Source: Capitulum mitella (lineage: Eukaryota; Arthropoda; Thecostraca; Pollicipedomorpha; Pollicipedidae). Taken from it: 64,000 nt of DNA. Where the stretch lies: NCBI GenBank assembly GCA_030062745.1, contig CP099854.1, positions 13,588,153 through 13,652,152 on the forward strand. The letters are read 5' to 3'. Each line of letters starts with the position of its first letter. The stretch's first letter is position 1. A program made the position numbers and the translations under genes. Below the pieces are notes generated by a model that made no database searches, was not told the origin of the DNA, and saw nothing but the letters and a program-made list of their open reading frames with translations. Of the stretch, positions 22,750-33,510 are shown piece by piece.

Positions 22750-25020
22750 CCCGTGGTTTGAATGAGCGTTTAGGGGCTCCTGCTAGATTGTAGAGGAGTT
22801 CATTGCTTGTCTGAGGAGGGCCTCCTGTCGGCCCATAAAGCGCCCTGTCAGCCTCTGACGGGACCTCCTTTCGGTCTGGAAGAAAGCCCCTGCCCCTGCC
22901 TCCAGAGGTTGACAGGGGCCCTTTACAGGCAAATAGGGTGCCTTCCACAGACAGGTAGTGACTCCCCTGACCAACAGGGGCCCCTAAACGATCATTCAGA
23001 GTCCCCTGCTCTCCTGTAAACATGTCCCTGCTGACCTATAAGAGGCACCCGCTAGGTCGCCAGCAACGCCTTTACAGGCGAGCATGGGCCCCCTTTACTC
23101 TTCAGCGTGGCCCCTTAACAAACCGACAGTAATTTTAACCACATGGAACCCCACTGATTACGAGGGTCAGGCGCCGTCCCAGAGGGGGAGCAATTGGGGC
23201 GATCACCCCTCCTCCTGAGGCCTGAGAAGGGGCCCTTATCAGACTTAAAAGGAGCCCCGAAGGTGCCCCGTATGAGCTTCACGAGGCCTCTATAGGAACC
23301 TGACGGATGCAGTCAGGGAGGCCTCCCGGAGGATAAGATAACCTCTGAGACGCCTAGAGAGCTCCTGAAATTCCCAAAGGGCCCCTGACACAGGGACGTA
23401 GCCAAGGGGGGTCATGGGAGCTATGGCGGCCCTTGAGCCGAGCTGTCTACACTAGATATATGGCGATTTTGCACGAATACGAAATAGTACTCATATATAT
23501 GTTGCAAAAGAAAACATGATATGTTTTTCTGTGCGTTAAATATGAGGTACGTTACATAAAACTGCGGCTTTTTCCTATACATTCCGTCATATGCTAATGG
23601 CATATGGCAAAATTTGACATTGCCCCCCCTCAGAAGGATGCATGCCTGCCCTTAGACTACAACAGTGTCCCAACACGGAAGTGTCCCTGAGACTGCCAGA
23701 TGGCTCATAGGGCCCCTGAGGCGGCCGAGATGAGGACTGAGTCCCCAGGGGGCTCCTGTGAATGAAAAGCTGAAGGTCCTTGATGTAGTCAGAGGGCCTC
23801 CGGGATAGTTAATGAGACCCTGACACAGCAAGATGGCCCCTAAGATGGAAAGAAGGGCCCCAACACGGCAAAGGGTCCCTGAGACCGCAAATAGTGCCAG
23901 AGAGGTCCCCGAGACGGCAAGAACTTAAGAGGATGCCTAGCACGGCTACGGAGACCTTGGCCAGCCAGAGGGGTCCCCTGAACGGGGATTCGTCGGTGAC
24001 CTTCGCAACCTCGAGAGGAGCCACAAATGGGCTACACTGGCCTTTCTAAAACCTTGAGGGGTTCTTGATGCTGTCAGGGGCCCCGGGAAGGTCAGGTGGC
24101 TACTGAGACGGCAAGATGGGCCCATACACCGCAGATGACACCTGAGACCGCCAAAAAGATTGCAGGGCCCCTGCAAGACAGAGACGATAAGAGGTCCTCT
24201 GAGACGATATTTGAGTTTTATGGGGACGCTGGACGGCCAGAGGGTCCCCGAGTGTACTGAGTGGGCTCGTGGCACGGGCAAGGTCCTCCCGAGACTGCCA
24301 GTGAGGCCCCTGAAGCGCCAACAAAAGCTCCTTGTTACGGCTAGAGGGGCCCTAAAAGACTGCCAGATATACCTCATGTAACCGAGGAAGACCCCTGATA
24401 CAGCCATAAGGACTACCGGAGAAGTTCAGAGGGCCTGTGACACTGCAAAGGAGCCCTGAAATTGCCAAAAAGTCTTTTGTAACTGCCAGAAGGCCCCTGA
24501 GATGGCAAAACTGTTTCCCAGAGACGATAAGAGGGACCACACCGGGTCCACTGAGACAGCTAGAAAGGGACATTTGAGACTGCTAACTAGAGGTCTCTAG
24601 CAACCTTGGCCCTTGGGACGACCAGAGGAGCCCCTGGAACTACCAGACCTTGAGACGTCCAGACTGCTCCTGAAACGGCCAAAGGACCTAGAAGATTGCC
24701 AGAGGCGCCTCTGTCACGGCAGACAGAGATTTACAGAGGACCCTTTTTAGTGTCTGGGGGCTCCTTAGACGGCAAAAACGTCCCAGGGACGACAGGAGGA
24801 AATCCAAGATGGCCTAAGCGCCCCTGAAACTGCCAGATGGATCCCTGAGACTGTTCGAGATGCCCCTGAAACTGCCAAAGGAGCGCCTGAGACGTCCCGC
24901 GGGACACGTGAAACTGTAAAAGGAACCTGAGACCAATGGAAGGTCTTGGCACGGCAGACGGCCCGAGACCATCAAACGTTTCCCTGTAACTGCAAAAGGG
25001 AACCTAAACTAAGCTGACAA
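22750..25020. repeat. degenerate ~21 bp minisatellite, about 2.2 kb
   Basis: Units resemble CCCCTGAGACTGCCAGAAGG. In the best-preserved part, the CTGA word recurs at 24,824, 24,845, 24,866 and 24,887, exactly 21 bp apart; elsewhere spacing is 19-30 bp. The open frames it creates on the minus strand are repeat-driven and not genes. The F3 element at 23,391-23,648 interrupts it. Confidence 0.75.
23391..23648 (-). mobile_element. hAT-like MITE, family F3, copy 2
   Basis: 258 bp, inverted relative to copy 1. Ends CAGGGACGTAGCCAAGG and, on the other strand, CAGGCATGCATCC. Imperfect 8 bp flanking duplication (CCCTGACA / CCCTTAGA, 6 of 8). Inserted within the 21 bp array. Confidence 0.72.
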
Positions 25021-25434
25021 AAAAATCCCAGAAGCTACGGGATGGGGGGGGGGGCAGACGGGTTCCTGGACCATATACAGACACCACATTTCAAGTAGAG
25101 GGACGGACGGAACCGCCTAAAATCTTGCCTTTTTTCGTCACATGTCGTCCAATTTCTTCGGGATGGAAACGCAGAATTTTCACATTTAAAGTGACGTATC
25201 TGATTTTTTTTTTTGGTCACTTGATATGGTTAGAAAGCAAAATTACATCATTTTTCGCATCTGAAGGGAAAAAATGGGGTCCCCGCGCTGACCATTCGCC
25301 TCCACCTCCCTCTCCCACGCCTTGGCGAAACCATAGATCCGCCCTTGGTGAGGGCTCCCATTGGTAACGAGGGTCCCGTTGATCCGATTTGCCCCCCCCC
25401 CCGGCGGAATCCTGGCTACGCCCTTGGTTACGTA

Positions 25435-25648
25435 GTCTCAGGGTGTCGATTTGCATTCTTTCAAGGGAGCCCTAGCTCACCCAATGTTGATTTGGGCCCC
25501 TCCAATGTTGGTTTGGTCCCCTCCAATATTTTCTGACGGTTTTAAAGGGAACTGGGCGAAAATAATGAAAGAAACATCCGCAACAGATAAAAAGTAGGCA
25601 GAAAGTGTAGAAGAAGGTATAAAGTGATGTATCTATCTATCTTTCTAT

Positions 25649-25690
<42 letters not shown>

Positions 25691-26118
25691 TATACTTATA
25701 TACCTACACACGTGGGATGTATGCAATTTTTTATGTGGAAAATAGTAACAGAAAACTAAAAAAAATCCACTGATCAAAACAAAGTGGGCTAATCCACTGA
25801 GAACCCACATTTGGGGGAAGGTTAGGTTGTCGGGCCCACGGCTCGGCCCATCCAATTGTTTACGGAAACTGACACCCCTGCGTTGTCCTATGTCACCAAG
25901 CGATTTGTTTGCAAGCTGCGCATGCCGCTGTGTGACGTCACTGGTAGTGACTCCTCGGCGCCCGCCATGGGCATTTAATAAGCAGCCCAGATCTCGGCCG
26001 CCGGACGCTTGTGCTTCATCTGCATCCCAATTTTGACGGACACAATATCATGCTGTATGCCACGTTTCATGAAAGCAAAGTAATAATCTGTAAGAAATGT
26101 GAATGTTTTATGTGATTG
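25435..26118. other. intergenic with (TA)n microsatellite
   Basis: Contains ATCT units and then about 36 bp of TA at 25,651-25,686, and a short duplicated phrase CCTCCAATGTTG near 25,480-25,530. Nothing else recognised. Confidence 0.6.
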
Positions 26119-26340
26119 TCGTGTCGGTGGCTCAGTTGGTTAAATGTCTGTTGCCGCCGTCAGCCATAGCCATGTGGGTTCAAATCGTTCCGGCCCTCAC
26201 TTTTTCTCCTGGAGGCCACTTTACCCTCCAAGCGACCCATAGGAGACGCTGAGTACCGCGCGATCGTGTGGGTCATACCTACACCTTCAACTTTCGCCTC
26301 CGAATTACGCAGTTAGGTTGGCATAGCGCGATCTGGTGCT
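26119..26340 (+). mobile_element. tRNA-derived SINE head (or tRNA pseudogene)
   Basis: An RNA polymerase III A-box-like TGGCTCAGTTGG (26,128-26,139) is followed 36 bp later by a B-box-like GGGTTCAAATC (26,176-26,186), the normal spacing of a tRNA gene. The acceptor stem does not pair convincingly, so it is not a functional tRNA. The downstream body has no clear A tail; the 3' end given is approximate. Confidence 0.5.
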
Positions 26341-26949
26341 TCACAGTCTGTACAAACACTGCTCAGCATGGGCTCTGCCTTTAAGGTACCCCAGTGAACC
26401 ATTCGCATCATTTTTTCTTTTAATAATGATAGTAAATAGACGGAAAGCACGGTGATTTCTTTCAACATTTCTCAATACTGCCAAGACGTCTCTCCGAGTG
26501 GAGCGGCAGGCCGGGACACTTCTCCGAGCACCGCGGCAGGCCGGGACACCTATCAAAGCTGGGCTCTCTCTTGAGACTGCGTTCGGTTCCTCCCGACAAG
26601 CGCACATGTCAGGTGGGATGATACAACCACCGCCCAAGGCTAGATACAGTGAACCGGTCGGCCGCGAAGGCCCGCAGGGTGAGCGGTCCTCAGGTGCCGG
26701 CGTCCGAGCCCAGCGCAGTCATGGCTACACAACATCTCCCCCTAAGACGTAAAGGAGACCAACCCACACTTCCGACCATACACACCACCATAAACAGAAC
26801 AAAGCAATAGCCAATAACAATGCAGTCACCCCCACGAAACCGATCATCACTGCTTGGCCTGGCTACTCCTCTGCTGCCGTACCTTTCATACGTAACGATA
26901 CACTGGCTCGGACCAGTTAATCGAGAGCTTCTGCGACCTGGATGCCCTT
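26341..26949. other. intergenic, short direct repeat only
   Basis: A short duplicated phrase GCGGCAGGCCGGGACAC at about 26,502 and 26,532. No gene recognised. Confidence 0.45.
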
Positions 26950-28330
26950 GGATGAATTGAAGGAACGATCCTCTCCTGGACCTGAGAGTTCCCTCTTGGA
27001 CTCATCTCGAGGACCCAATGATTTTTTTTGCGACGCCCTGAGATTTTTGACAGGTTCTGAACATTCACAAAGGGAGTTTTGAACTGGACGAGGCTTTGTT
27101 TGAGAGGCCCTCTGAAAGTATCAAGGGGTCTGTAGAAATGATTGAGAACCCACAAAATTCCAAAGGGCCCTTTAAACCACTTCAAGGAGGGACCCTCCCC
27201 AAGGCCCCAAAAATCACTTTGAAATAAAATTCCTTTAAATTCCGTGAAAAGAAATCCTTGAATTATTTACAGGGGCTTAATATTTCAGATAGCACCTAAG
27301 ACATTCAGAACAGGATACAACGGAGGAGGAAATGCATGAGGCCCCTTTGGAAAGATCAAGAACCCCCTGAAAAAATCGAGAACCCCGCAGATAAACTCCA
27401 AGGACACTTTAGATGAATCCAAGGAGGGACCCCCACTAAATTCCTTTCGAGAGTCCATTGGAGTTTCTGGCGGCCTCAAACGTTTGAGAGGCCCATTGGT
27501 GTTTCGAAAAGCCTCTGAAACATTCAGGATAGGAGTTTTTAACCGGGTGAAGAAATGTCGGAAGCGCCCCCCGAAAACATTAAGGGCTTCTCAAAAGGTT
27601 TGAGATTCCACACAAACCTGATGGATCCTAAACAAAAGGATGGAGCCTCCGTGACGTCTGAGGGCCCCACTTAAGTTTATTTGAAATTCCCTTGATATTT
27701 TCAGGGGTATCTCATGTGTTCTGGAAAGGGTGAAACGGACTTGTAAATGTTTCAGAGATACTCTGAAAATATCAGAGGCACTTCTGAAATGTTTAGCACC
27801 CCACAAAGACTCTAATTAACACTTTATATAAATCCAAGGAAAGGCACTCCTTCAAGTCTGTATCGAATTCATCTAGAGGACTCAGTGAAATGTTTGAGAG
27901 CCCTTAAACCTTTCAGGTGGCGTTCATTACCTTCAGGGGGCCCATATTCAGGAACGGAGTTTTAAGTCCAACGACGAAATGTTTGTTGGCCTTCTTAAGA
28001 AATCAAAGGCCCACTAAAAAAACTTGAGGTTTTCACAGAAAACACTCATGGGTCCTCAAGATGAATTCAAGGAGGGCTCCTAGGGTCACGGGAACTTGAG
28101 TCTATGATACTGAATGGAACTTGAATACAATTAATTCTGAACATGGCGTCTTGAATTGATCTAGAGGGTGAACTGTAGTTTGTGTGAGCCCTCAACTCTC
28201 TGAGTAGGCCCTTAACCATCGCATTTTCAGAGAACTCTTATCATTGCCCTAGCGTGGCTTAAATTTTTTCCTTAATGTTTTAGGGGTTTTCTGGAAACAT
28301 TACAGGCCCTCTGCTTTATGGCACCGCAGA
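26950..28330. repeat. second degenerate ~20 bp minisatellite
   Basis: About 1.4 kb of very diverged units of the form CCCCTGAAA..TTCAAGGAGGG, about 18-22 bp apart. Some units are near-palindromic, such as CTCTGAAAATATCAGAG near 27,760 and TCTGAAACATTCAGGA near 27,512. Related in design to the array at 22,750-25,020. The resulting minus-strand open frames are not genes. Confidence 0.6.
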
Positions 28331-28476
28331 AGATTCTAATGACGATTTGGATAAATGCGAGGAAGGGCTCCTCACACTTCATGGAACAACTCACCATAAA
28401 GGTGGGTTGTTGGGGCATCCAATTTCAGTTCTGCCCCCTATCATTGTCGCGAAACAACACCCCTAAGTGTATATAT

Positions 28477-28538
<62 letters not shown>

Positions 28539-29855
28539 GGGTGCAGTTTCCTATCTCTTTGTGAGTGCCCCAGCACCCACAAAATGGAAATGAGAACCCA
28601 TAGTACAACTTGGGCATCCAAAACTTAAAGCATGTTTAAATATTGAAATGTAGATTCTCAGGCCCATAACGTTAACGACCTAAAATCAGCGTTATCTGCA
28701 ATAATGGGGGCTTATATGCTCCACTGTTACCCAACAATTGTTTTTCCCCCCACCTTCCAAGTAAAACTGTGTCAAGCCGGGTCCTGGAGCAAGACTCTCC
28801 ATTAAAAAGAATATATTTATTCAAATCGTGATTTTTTTACTGTGCACGTACAACTGAACGGAGACATCATCATGAATCGAGGCGAAGGTATCATTCATTC
28901 ATGCCAACTCGCTCTTGTTTACTCATATTTTTCGGGGGTAAGTCCGCTAGCTGTCAGCCAATTTTAATTTTTTACCCCCTTTTGTTTTCAACACCAAAAC
29001 CATCGATAAAAAACTTGCTACCGTATCGGCTCAGCGATGTCGAAACTAACAGCAGCTGACGACACCGAAATTATGAAATTGGCTATCATGGATTCAGGCA
29101 AGTGCCTGGTATGCATGACAGGAATAGAGTAGTTAGTATTGTTTATAGACTTAGCGTTGTTGTAGTAAATATTGTTTGTTAGTATTGTTTGTTTGAGTTA
29201 GAGTAAATAGAGTTAGTATTTTTTGTAAAATCAATCATTGTGTTTACAACTGCTGTTACATCATAACGTCTGTTACAGCAAGACAATGCTGGGTAAGTAT
29301 AGGAAGCTTCCAAGGTTTACCTATGTATTTTCCACTCGCTGACTGGTTCCTTACTCTAGTACTGTGTTATTGTATTTTGGACACCGACAGCATTGTCGAT
29401 AAATACGACAACTAAAGTGCGTGAAATGCTAGTCTAAGATGAACAAAATACTCTTTTAATTTACGCAGTAATTCATAACCAATCTTAAATATTCGCGAGG
29501 TGTGTTTTTGAGACAATGAAAAAAACAGATTTATTCCCTTTAAGGATTGCACCGCCATAAAGCCATGCATGATTTATGCATCGTTCTGTAATTTACCTCC
29601 CATATTACCTTTTTAAATTTATTTCTGTGAACTTTACACATAGACGCCTGTAACAACCCCTTTCCCTCCAGTACACGTCTAGATGTCCCCATATGCGTTT
29701 TGGGCACCCACAATAGTTTTCGAAAAACCACATCCATATATATATATATATATACCTATCTATAATTATATATATGCATGAAAACAAACCAAACATCTTG
29801 TATAAATCGGTTTTAGAACAAGTACCGTTGGTCAAAACAACGTGCCGTAAATCCG
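28331..29855. other. intergenic with (CA)n(TA)n tracts
   Basis: Holds a CA then TA tract at 28,471-28,535 and a shorter TA tract at 29,736-29,753. The sequence next to each tract (CAGCACCCACAA and GGGCACCCACAA) is similar, suggesting a shared repeat, but I could not define ends. No gene recognised. Confidence 0.55.
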
Positions 29856-31074
29856 TTAACCCCATTCCCGGAGGGATAGACGGTATGGTCGATTCCCGGC
29901 AGGGGGAGCGGATTCGACCCCCCCCCCCCTGAGATCTCGAGAACTACTTGTCCGATTTCATCGCAACAAACGGCAATCGATTTGCCGTGACGTGAACTAC
30001 GCTTTTATAAAAAGAAATTTTCAAAATTTTGAAATTTGTGGATACAGGGGGGCAAAAATGTCAAAATGAGGGGTACTTTTGGACTTCTTATAACTCTGTC
30101 GTTTATCGACCGATTTCGATGAAACTGGCATGAATCGAGAGATTATGGATAGGGCTTTTACCATGGATCCGCAAATCTGAAATTTTGAGAAAATTCATGG
30201 GCATTCACAGGGTTTCAAAAATGGGAGGATTAGTTTCCTAACAAATGAATGAACAAGAGAGGCAAACACCCTTTTTTGGCTTCTGCTAGTCATGTTATAC
30301 TAAAGAAGTACAAATCGCATTACAATGTTAGGATAATGTTAGCATAGGCGGTGCCAGGGACATGAAAAAGGGGGAACTGTCATGGTCACACGTTTCTCAG
30401 ATCAACTTGCGACCTTTGACCTTAAATGACCTCCAGTGACCTTGGGGACACTGGAATGATGTCGTGTGCATTTAATATTATCTGTAAACGTTTTCAATCA
30501 TTTGAATTCACTCTATTTCAAAAATTTCATTTTACGGCTATTGCGATATAGGGTACGCGCACTGACATTTTAGGTCATAGCTCCGTGACCCGACCTGATA
30601 TGAAGCTGAAACCTGGTACACAATTAGAGGGCACCCTTCTACGTCATACATATTCCGGGTTTGACATTTGAAAAAACGGCGCCGAAATTATTGCAAAAAA
30701 ACAAATTTTGACTTTTAGCCTTCACCTGACCTTGTAAAGTGACCTCAGATCAACAAAACTTTGTATGCACATTGCCCAGCTATTTAGCTATACATCCATA
30801 TAAAGTTTTATGTTCTAGCTCTAAATTCTGTGTTTGGCAGACATTTTCATTTTACCCTCAACATGGCCAAAAATGGCCTGAGGTTCGTCCCAAAAACGTT
30901 GCCTGGCTCCGCCCCTGAGCAAAATGGAATTTTGAAATTTTGTCACAGCACGTAGAAAGAATAGCTAGGAAAAGTCACCAAGTTTCGCGAAGCTGCGCTA
31001 AAAAGCCTGGAATTGGCAAGCAAAAAACCCGAGGGGGGGCGGATTCCGCCCCCCCCTGCCGGAAATAGGGTTAA
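29856..31074 (-). mobile_element. piggyBac-like MITE, family F1, copy B
   Basis: 1,219 bp, TTAA at both ends, inverted relative to copy A. Its right-hand TTAA (31,071-31,074) is also the left TTAA of MITE F2c, so two different families meet at a single target site. No coding capacity. Confidence 0.88.
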
Positions 31075-32296
31075 CCCGCGCACGACCGTCGGTCGGTTAC
31101 GATCATGGCCGACTGGGGGGCAGTTGCCCCCCCCCCCTCTAACTCACGAACGGTTGGTCGCACGATAGAAATAAGCACGCCGTTGGAAAGCTTGTGACGA
31201 GTAGAGCTCGAAACTGGTCTCATTTTTAGTTTTAGATAATATGTAAGCAGTTTACGCCCTACGTATGTTTTCGCATAGCCGACTGCATCAGACCGAGAAA
31301 CGGCCTGAATTTCAAGGGCTGCGACTGATAACGCATAGGTAAAGGCAGCAGCGCACAAGTAAAGGTCCGCAAATTCCGATACACATCTAATTTCTCAGAT
31401 CTGTTCAATATATACGCTGAAACTTTGAGTTAAAGACACCGTAATTCTCCCGTCAGCCGTCAGTGTGCGCCGCTGCCGTATGCGGTACCAAATTGACGGG
31501 AACTAGTTGTAGCGTTCCTTTAGTTTCGTGAAAAAAGCCTATCCATGTTAATTTTATTGATCTTTGTGGTTCTTGTGATGGGTTTTCATGCTTAAATTTT
31601 GGAAAAATTCATTAGTTACCAATCTACGAAACTGTTGGAGCTTTATTCGCGAGAGCCTGTTTATTTCCAAAGTATGCAATTTTTTAAACTTTTTGAGGTT
31701 CCTGGTATTACTTATGTCTGTGCAAGCCAGTTCCGCCATTTTACTACCCATTCTGAGTAATTCATCGCTGATTTTGACGGTGGTACATTTTGGCTCACCA
31801 CAGTTATTCATGACCTAACCTCAGGCCAATGGCTGAAAGTCATTGATACTTTGCCCAATGACGATGACTAGACGTCTACTTCACTCCATACTAAAACTGT
31901 TATGAAATATTCCGTGAATTTCTGAAAAAAAACGGCGACGCTTTAAAAATGGGCTTGACCTTAGGTCAATGACCAGGAAAATTCCAAAAAATCGGAGATA
32001 GCAACTTTGTTGCATCTATCAAGATGACTAATCCCTGAAAGCATTATTGTGATATCTTGTTTTGCGAAAAAGTTACAGGACGCTAAACGTTTCTGGACAT
32101 AGGTCCGTTTAACCTGACCTAGGCCAAGCAACTGACCTGACCTGAGATCAAAACTTTGACACAAGGTGTAAAAATGATGAAGCAAAAGTTACACAAAGTT
32201 TCGTGGCCCTGTGATTGTTTGTTCTCTCGCAATCCCAGAAAAAACCTCAGGGGGGGGGGGGGCGGTCAACTGCTCCCCCAGTCGGGGGCGGGTTAA
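31071..32296 (+). mobile_element. piggyBac-like MITE, family F2, copy c
   Basis: 1,226 bp, TTAA at both ends, termini TTAACCCGCGCACGACC and, on the other strand, TTAACCCGCCCCCGAC. Same orientation as copy a. Internal AGGTCA words and G/C runs as in F1, but little base identity with F1. Confidence 0.85.
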
Positions 32297-32587
32297 GAAA
32301 CTAACATTATTTGGGGAGAGCTTAGGTCATGAGGCCCCCTCGATCTGTCCCCCAAATTGTTCACTCAAAACGGCGCCTCTGGCCATGGGTCCCTGCAGTG
32401 TTCAAGGAGCTGCGGCCTCAGCGCTGGGACCCCGTCATTCTCCAGGACCCACCCTTCGAGAAAATCCTGGCTACGCCACTGCCAACAGTACCTACTGAAG
32501 CACCCAGTGAATGGCTTGTAACCGCATCTAATTGAATTCTGCAGAGACCTGGCTTGCGCCACGTGGCGCGTGCCACACGCCTTGAAT

Positions 32588-32892
32588 TAGGAGCGCAACC
32601 AGAATTTTTTGAGGTTGGAGCTCAGCGAAAATTGAAAATACGAAAACCGCCTGCTGGCACATGCGTAGCCAAGGGTTGTGGTCTGAGGTGCCCGGGCCTC
32701 CCCCTTAGGCCCGCATTTTTTGTGAAAACTATTGCACATTGTCTTCCCGGCAGGCGGTTTCCGTACGATTTCAGTTCACACTGAACTCCCCCTCCCCCTT
32801 TAGGTAATCCTGGCTGCCCCCTGCCTGCTGGGAATATTAAACAAAACAAAAACGTGGGCCTGGGGGCTTTGCCTCCTCTGGCTGCGCCGGTG
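32588..32892 (+). mobile_element. hAT-like MITE, family F4, outer copy (interrupted)
   Basis: Its left part (about 32,588-32,657) and right part (32,832-32,892) align with the two halves of the F4 copy at 33,085-33,245. It is split by a second F4 copy in opposite orientation. Flanks match at 5 of 8 positions (CCTTGAAT / CCACGAAA), consistent with an older insertion. Confidence 0.65.
32658..32823 (-). mobile_element. hAT-like MITE, family F4, inner copy
   Basis: 166 bp element inserted inside another copy of its own family. Flanked by a perfect 8 bp duplication CCTGCTGG (32,650-32,657 and 32,824-32,831). Ends CACATGCGTAGCCAAGG and, on the other strand, CAGGGGGCAGCCAGGA. Interior homologous in reverse to 33,085-33,245. 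Confidence 0.8.
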
Positions 32893-33084
32893 CCACGAAA
32901 CCTACACCACAGCCTGTCCACCGGATCGGCAGACCTCCTTGGGTGCGCCCGGTTGTGCCACGTATGTCGGGATCGGCTGATAGATTTGGAAGCTAGAGGC
33001 TCCGAGGTTTAAACACACACGCACACACACACACAGTGATACACAAAGATTTGCTTTAGCTTTGGTGTTCGAGCGACTGCCATG

Positions 33085-33245
33085 CACGGGCCCAGGCAGG
33101 ATTTTCTTAAGGGGGAGGGGGCCGGAGCTCAGCGTGACCTGAAGTCATACGAAAACCGCTGGGAAGACGATATGTAATGTTTTTCACAAAAATGCGGGCC
33201 TAAGGTGGGCCCGGGGCCCGGGCCCCCTCTTGGCTGTGTCGGTGA
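33085..33245 (+). mobile_element. hAT-like MITE, family F4, third copy
   Basis: 161 bp, ends CACGGGCCCAGGCAGG and, on the other strand, CACCGACACAGCCAAG. Flanks CTGCCATG / ATGTCATG match at 6 of 8 positions. The interior shares ATACGAAAACCGC and AAATGCGGGCCTAAG with the other copies. It lies just upstream of the candidate VDAC promoter. Confidence 0.75.
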
Positions 33246-33249
33246 TGTC

Positions 33250-33510
33250 ATGTATGAAATCTCACTCGCTAAAAGCGTGCAGAACATGCTCTCAGCTCCG
33301 ATTTGAATTAGTGGCTCCGTACCTAAAATATCAACAGCTGACTGCCCTTCGTTTTCACTTGGCCACGCAAGGGGACGATCGTCGCGTGTTGGCCTGGCGA
33401 GACCTCTTCCTCATTTTCGTGCGCGTCGCACCGGGCATCTCGGTTCGCCGGAGACGGTTTTAGGATTTGAGTAACAAACACATTTTCCTTTCAACTGTGA
33501 GTTCCAGCAA
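33250..33510 (+). promoter_or_regulatory. candidate VDAC promoter and non-coding first exon
   Basis: The coding VDAC exon 1 begins just after a splice acceptor, so a 5' non-coding exon must lie upstream. At about 33,360-33,460 the sequence becomes CpG-rich, mobile elements stop, and a donor-like CT|GTGAGT occurs at 33,497. No TATA box seen. This is inference from position and composition only. Confidence 0.25.

Larger units (their letters stand above)
22488..25426. mobile_element. candidate hAT-like element filled with a 21 bp minisatellite
   Basis: Left end CAGTGGTGCAGCCAAGG and, on the other strand, right end CAAGGGCGTAGCCAGG resemble each other and the F3/F4 MITE ends. The flanks GTTGCATA and GTTACGTA match at 6 of 8 positions, as expected of an old 8 bp duplication. 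The 2.9 kb interior is mostly the degenerate array at about 22,750-25,020, with an F3 MITE inserted. No transposase. A second terminus-like sequence (GATCCGCCCTTGG, about 25,337) leaves the right boundary uncertain. Confidence 0.5.

Noticed and set aside
26119-26200. Functional tRNA gene
   Set aside because: A and B boxes are present, but acceptor and anticodon stems do not pair well and no clean cloverleaf forms.
22750-28330. Series of minus-strand open frames with repeated GPL/FQG-like phrases
   Set aside because: Produced by the 21 bp (seven-codon) minisatellite period; no start context, splice sites or domains.
32297-32481. A further hAT element ending CTACGCCACTG at 32,481
   Set aside because: The right end looks convincing (CAGTGGCGTAGCCAGG on the other strand), but I could not find a matching left end or duplication of CCAACAGT.
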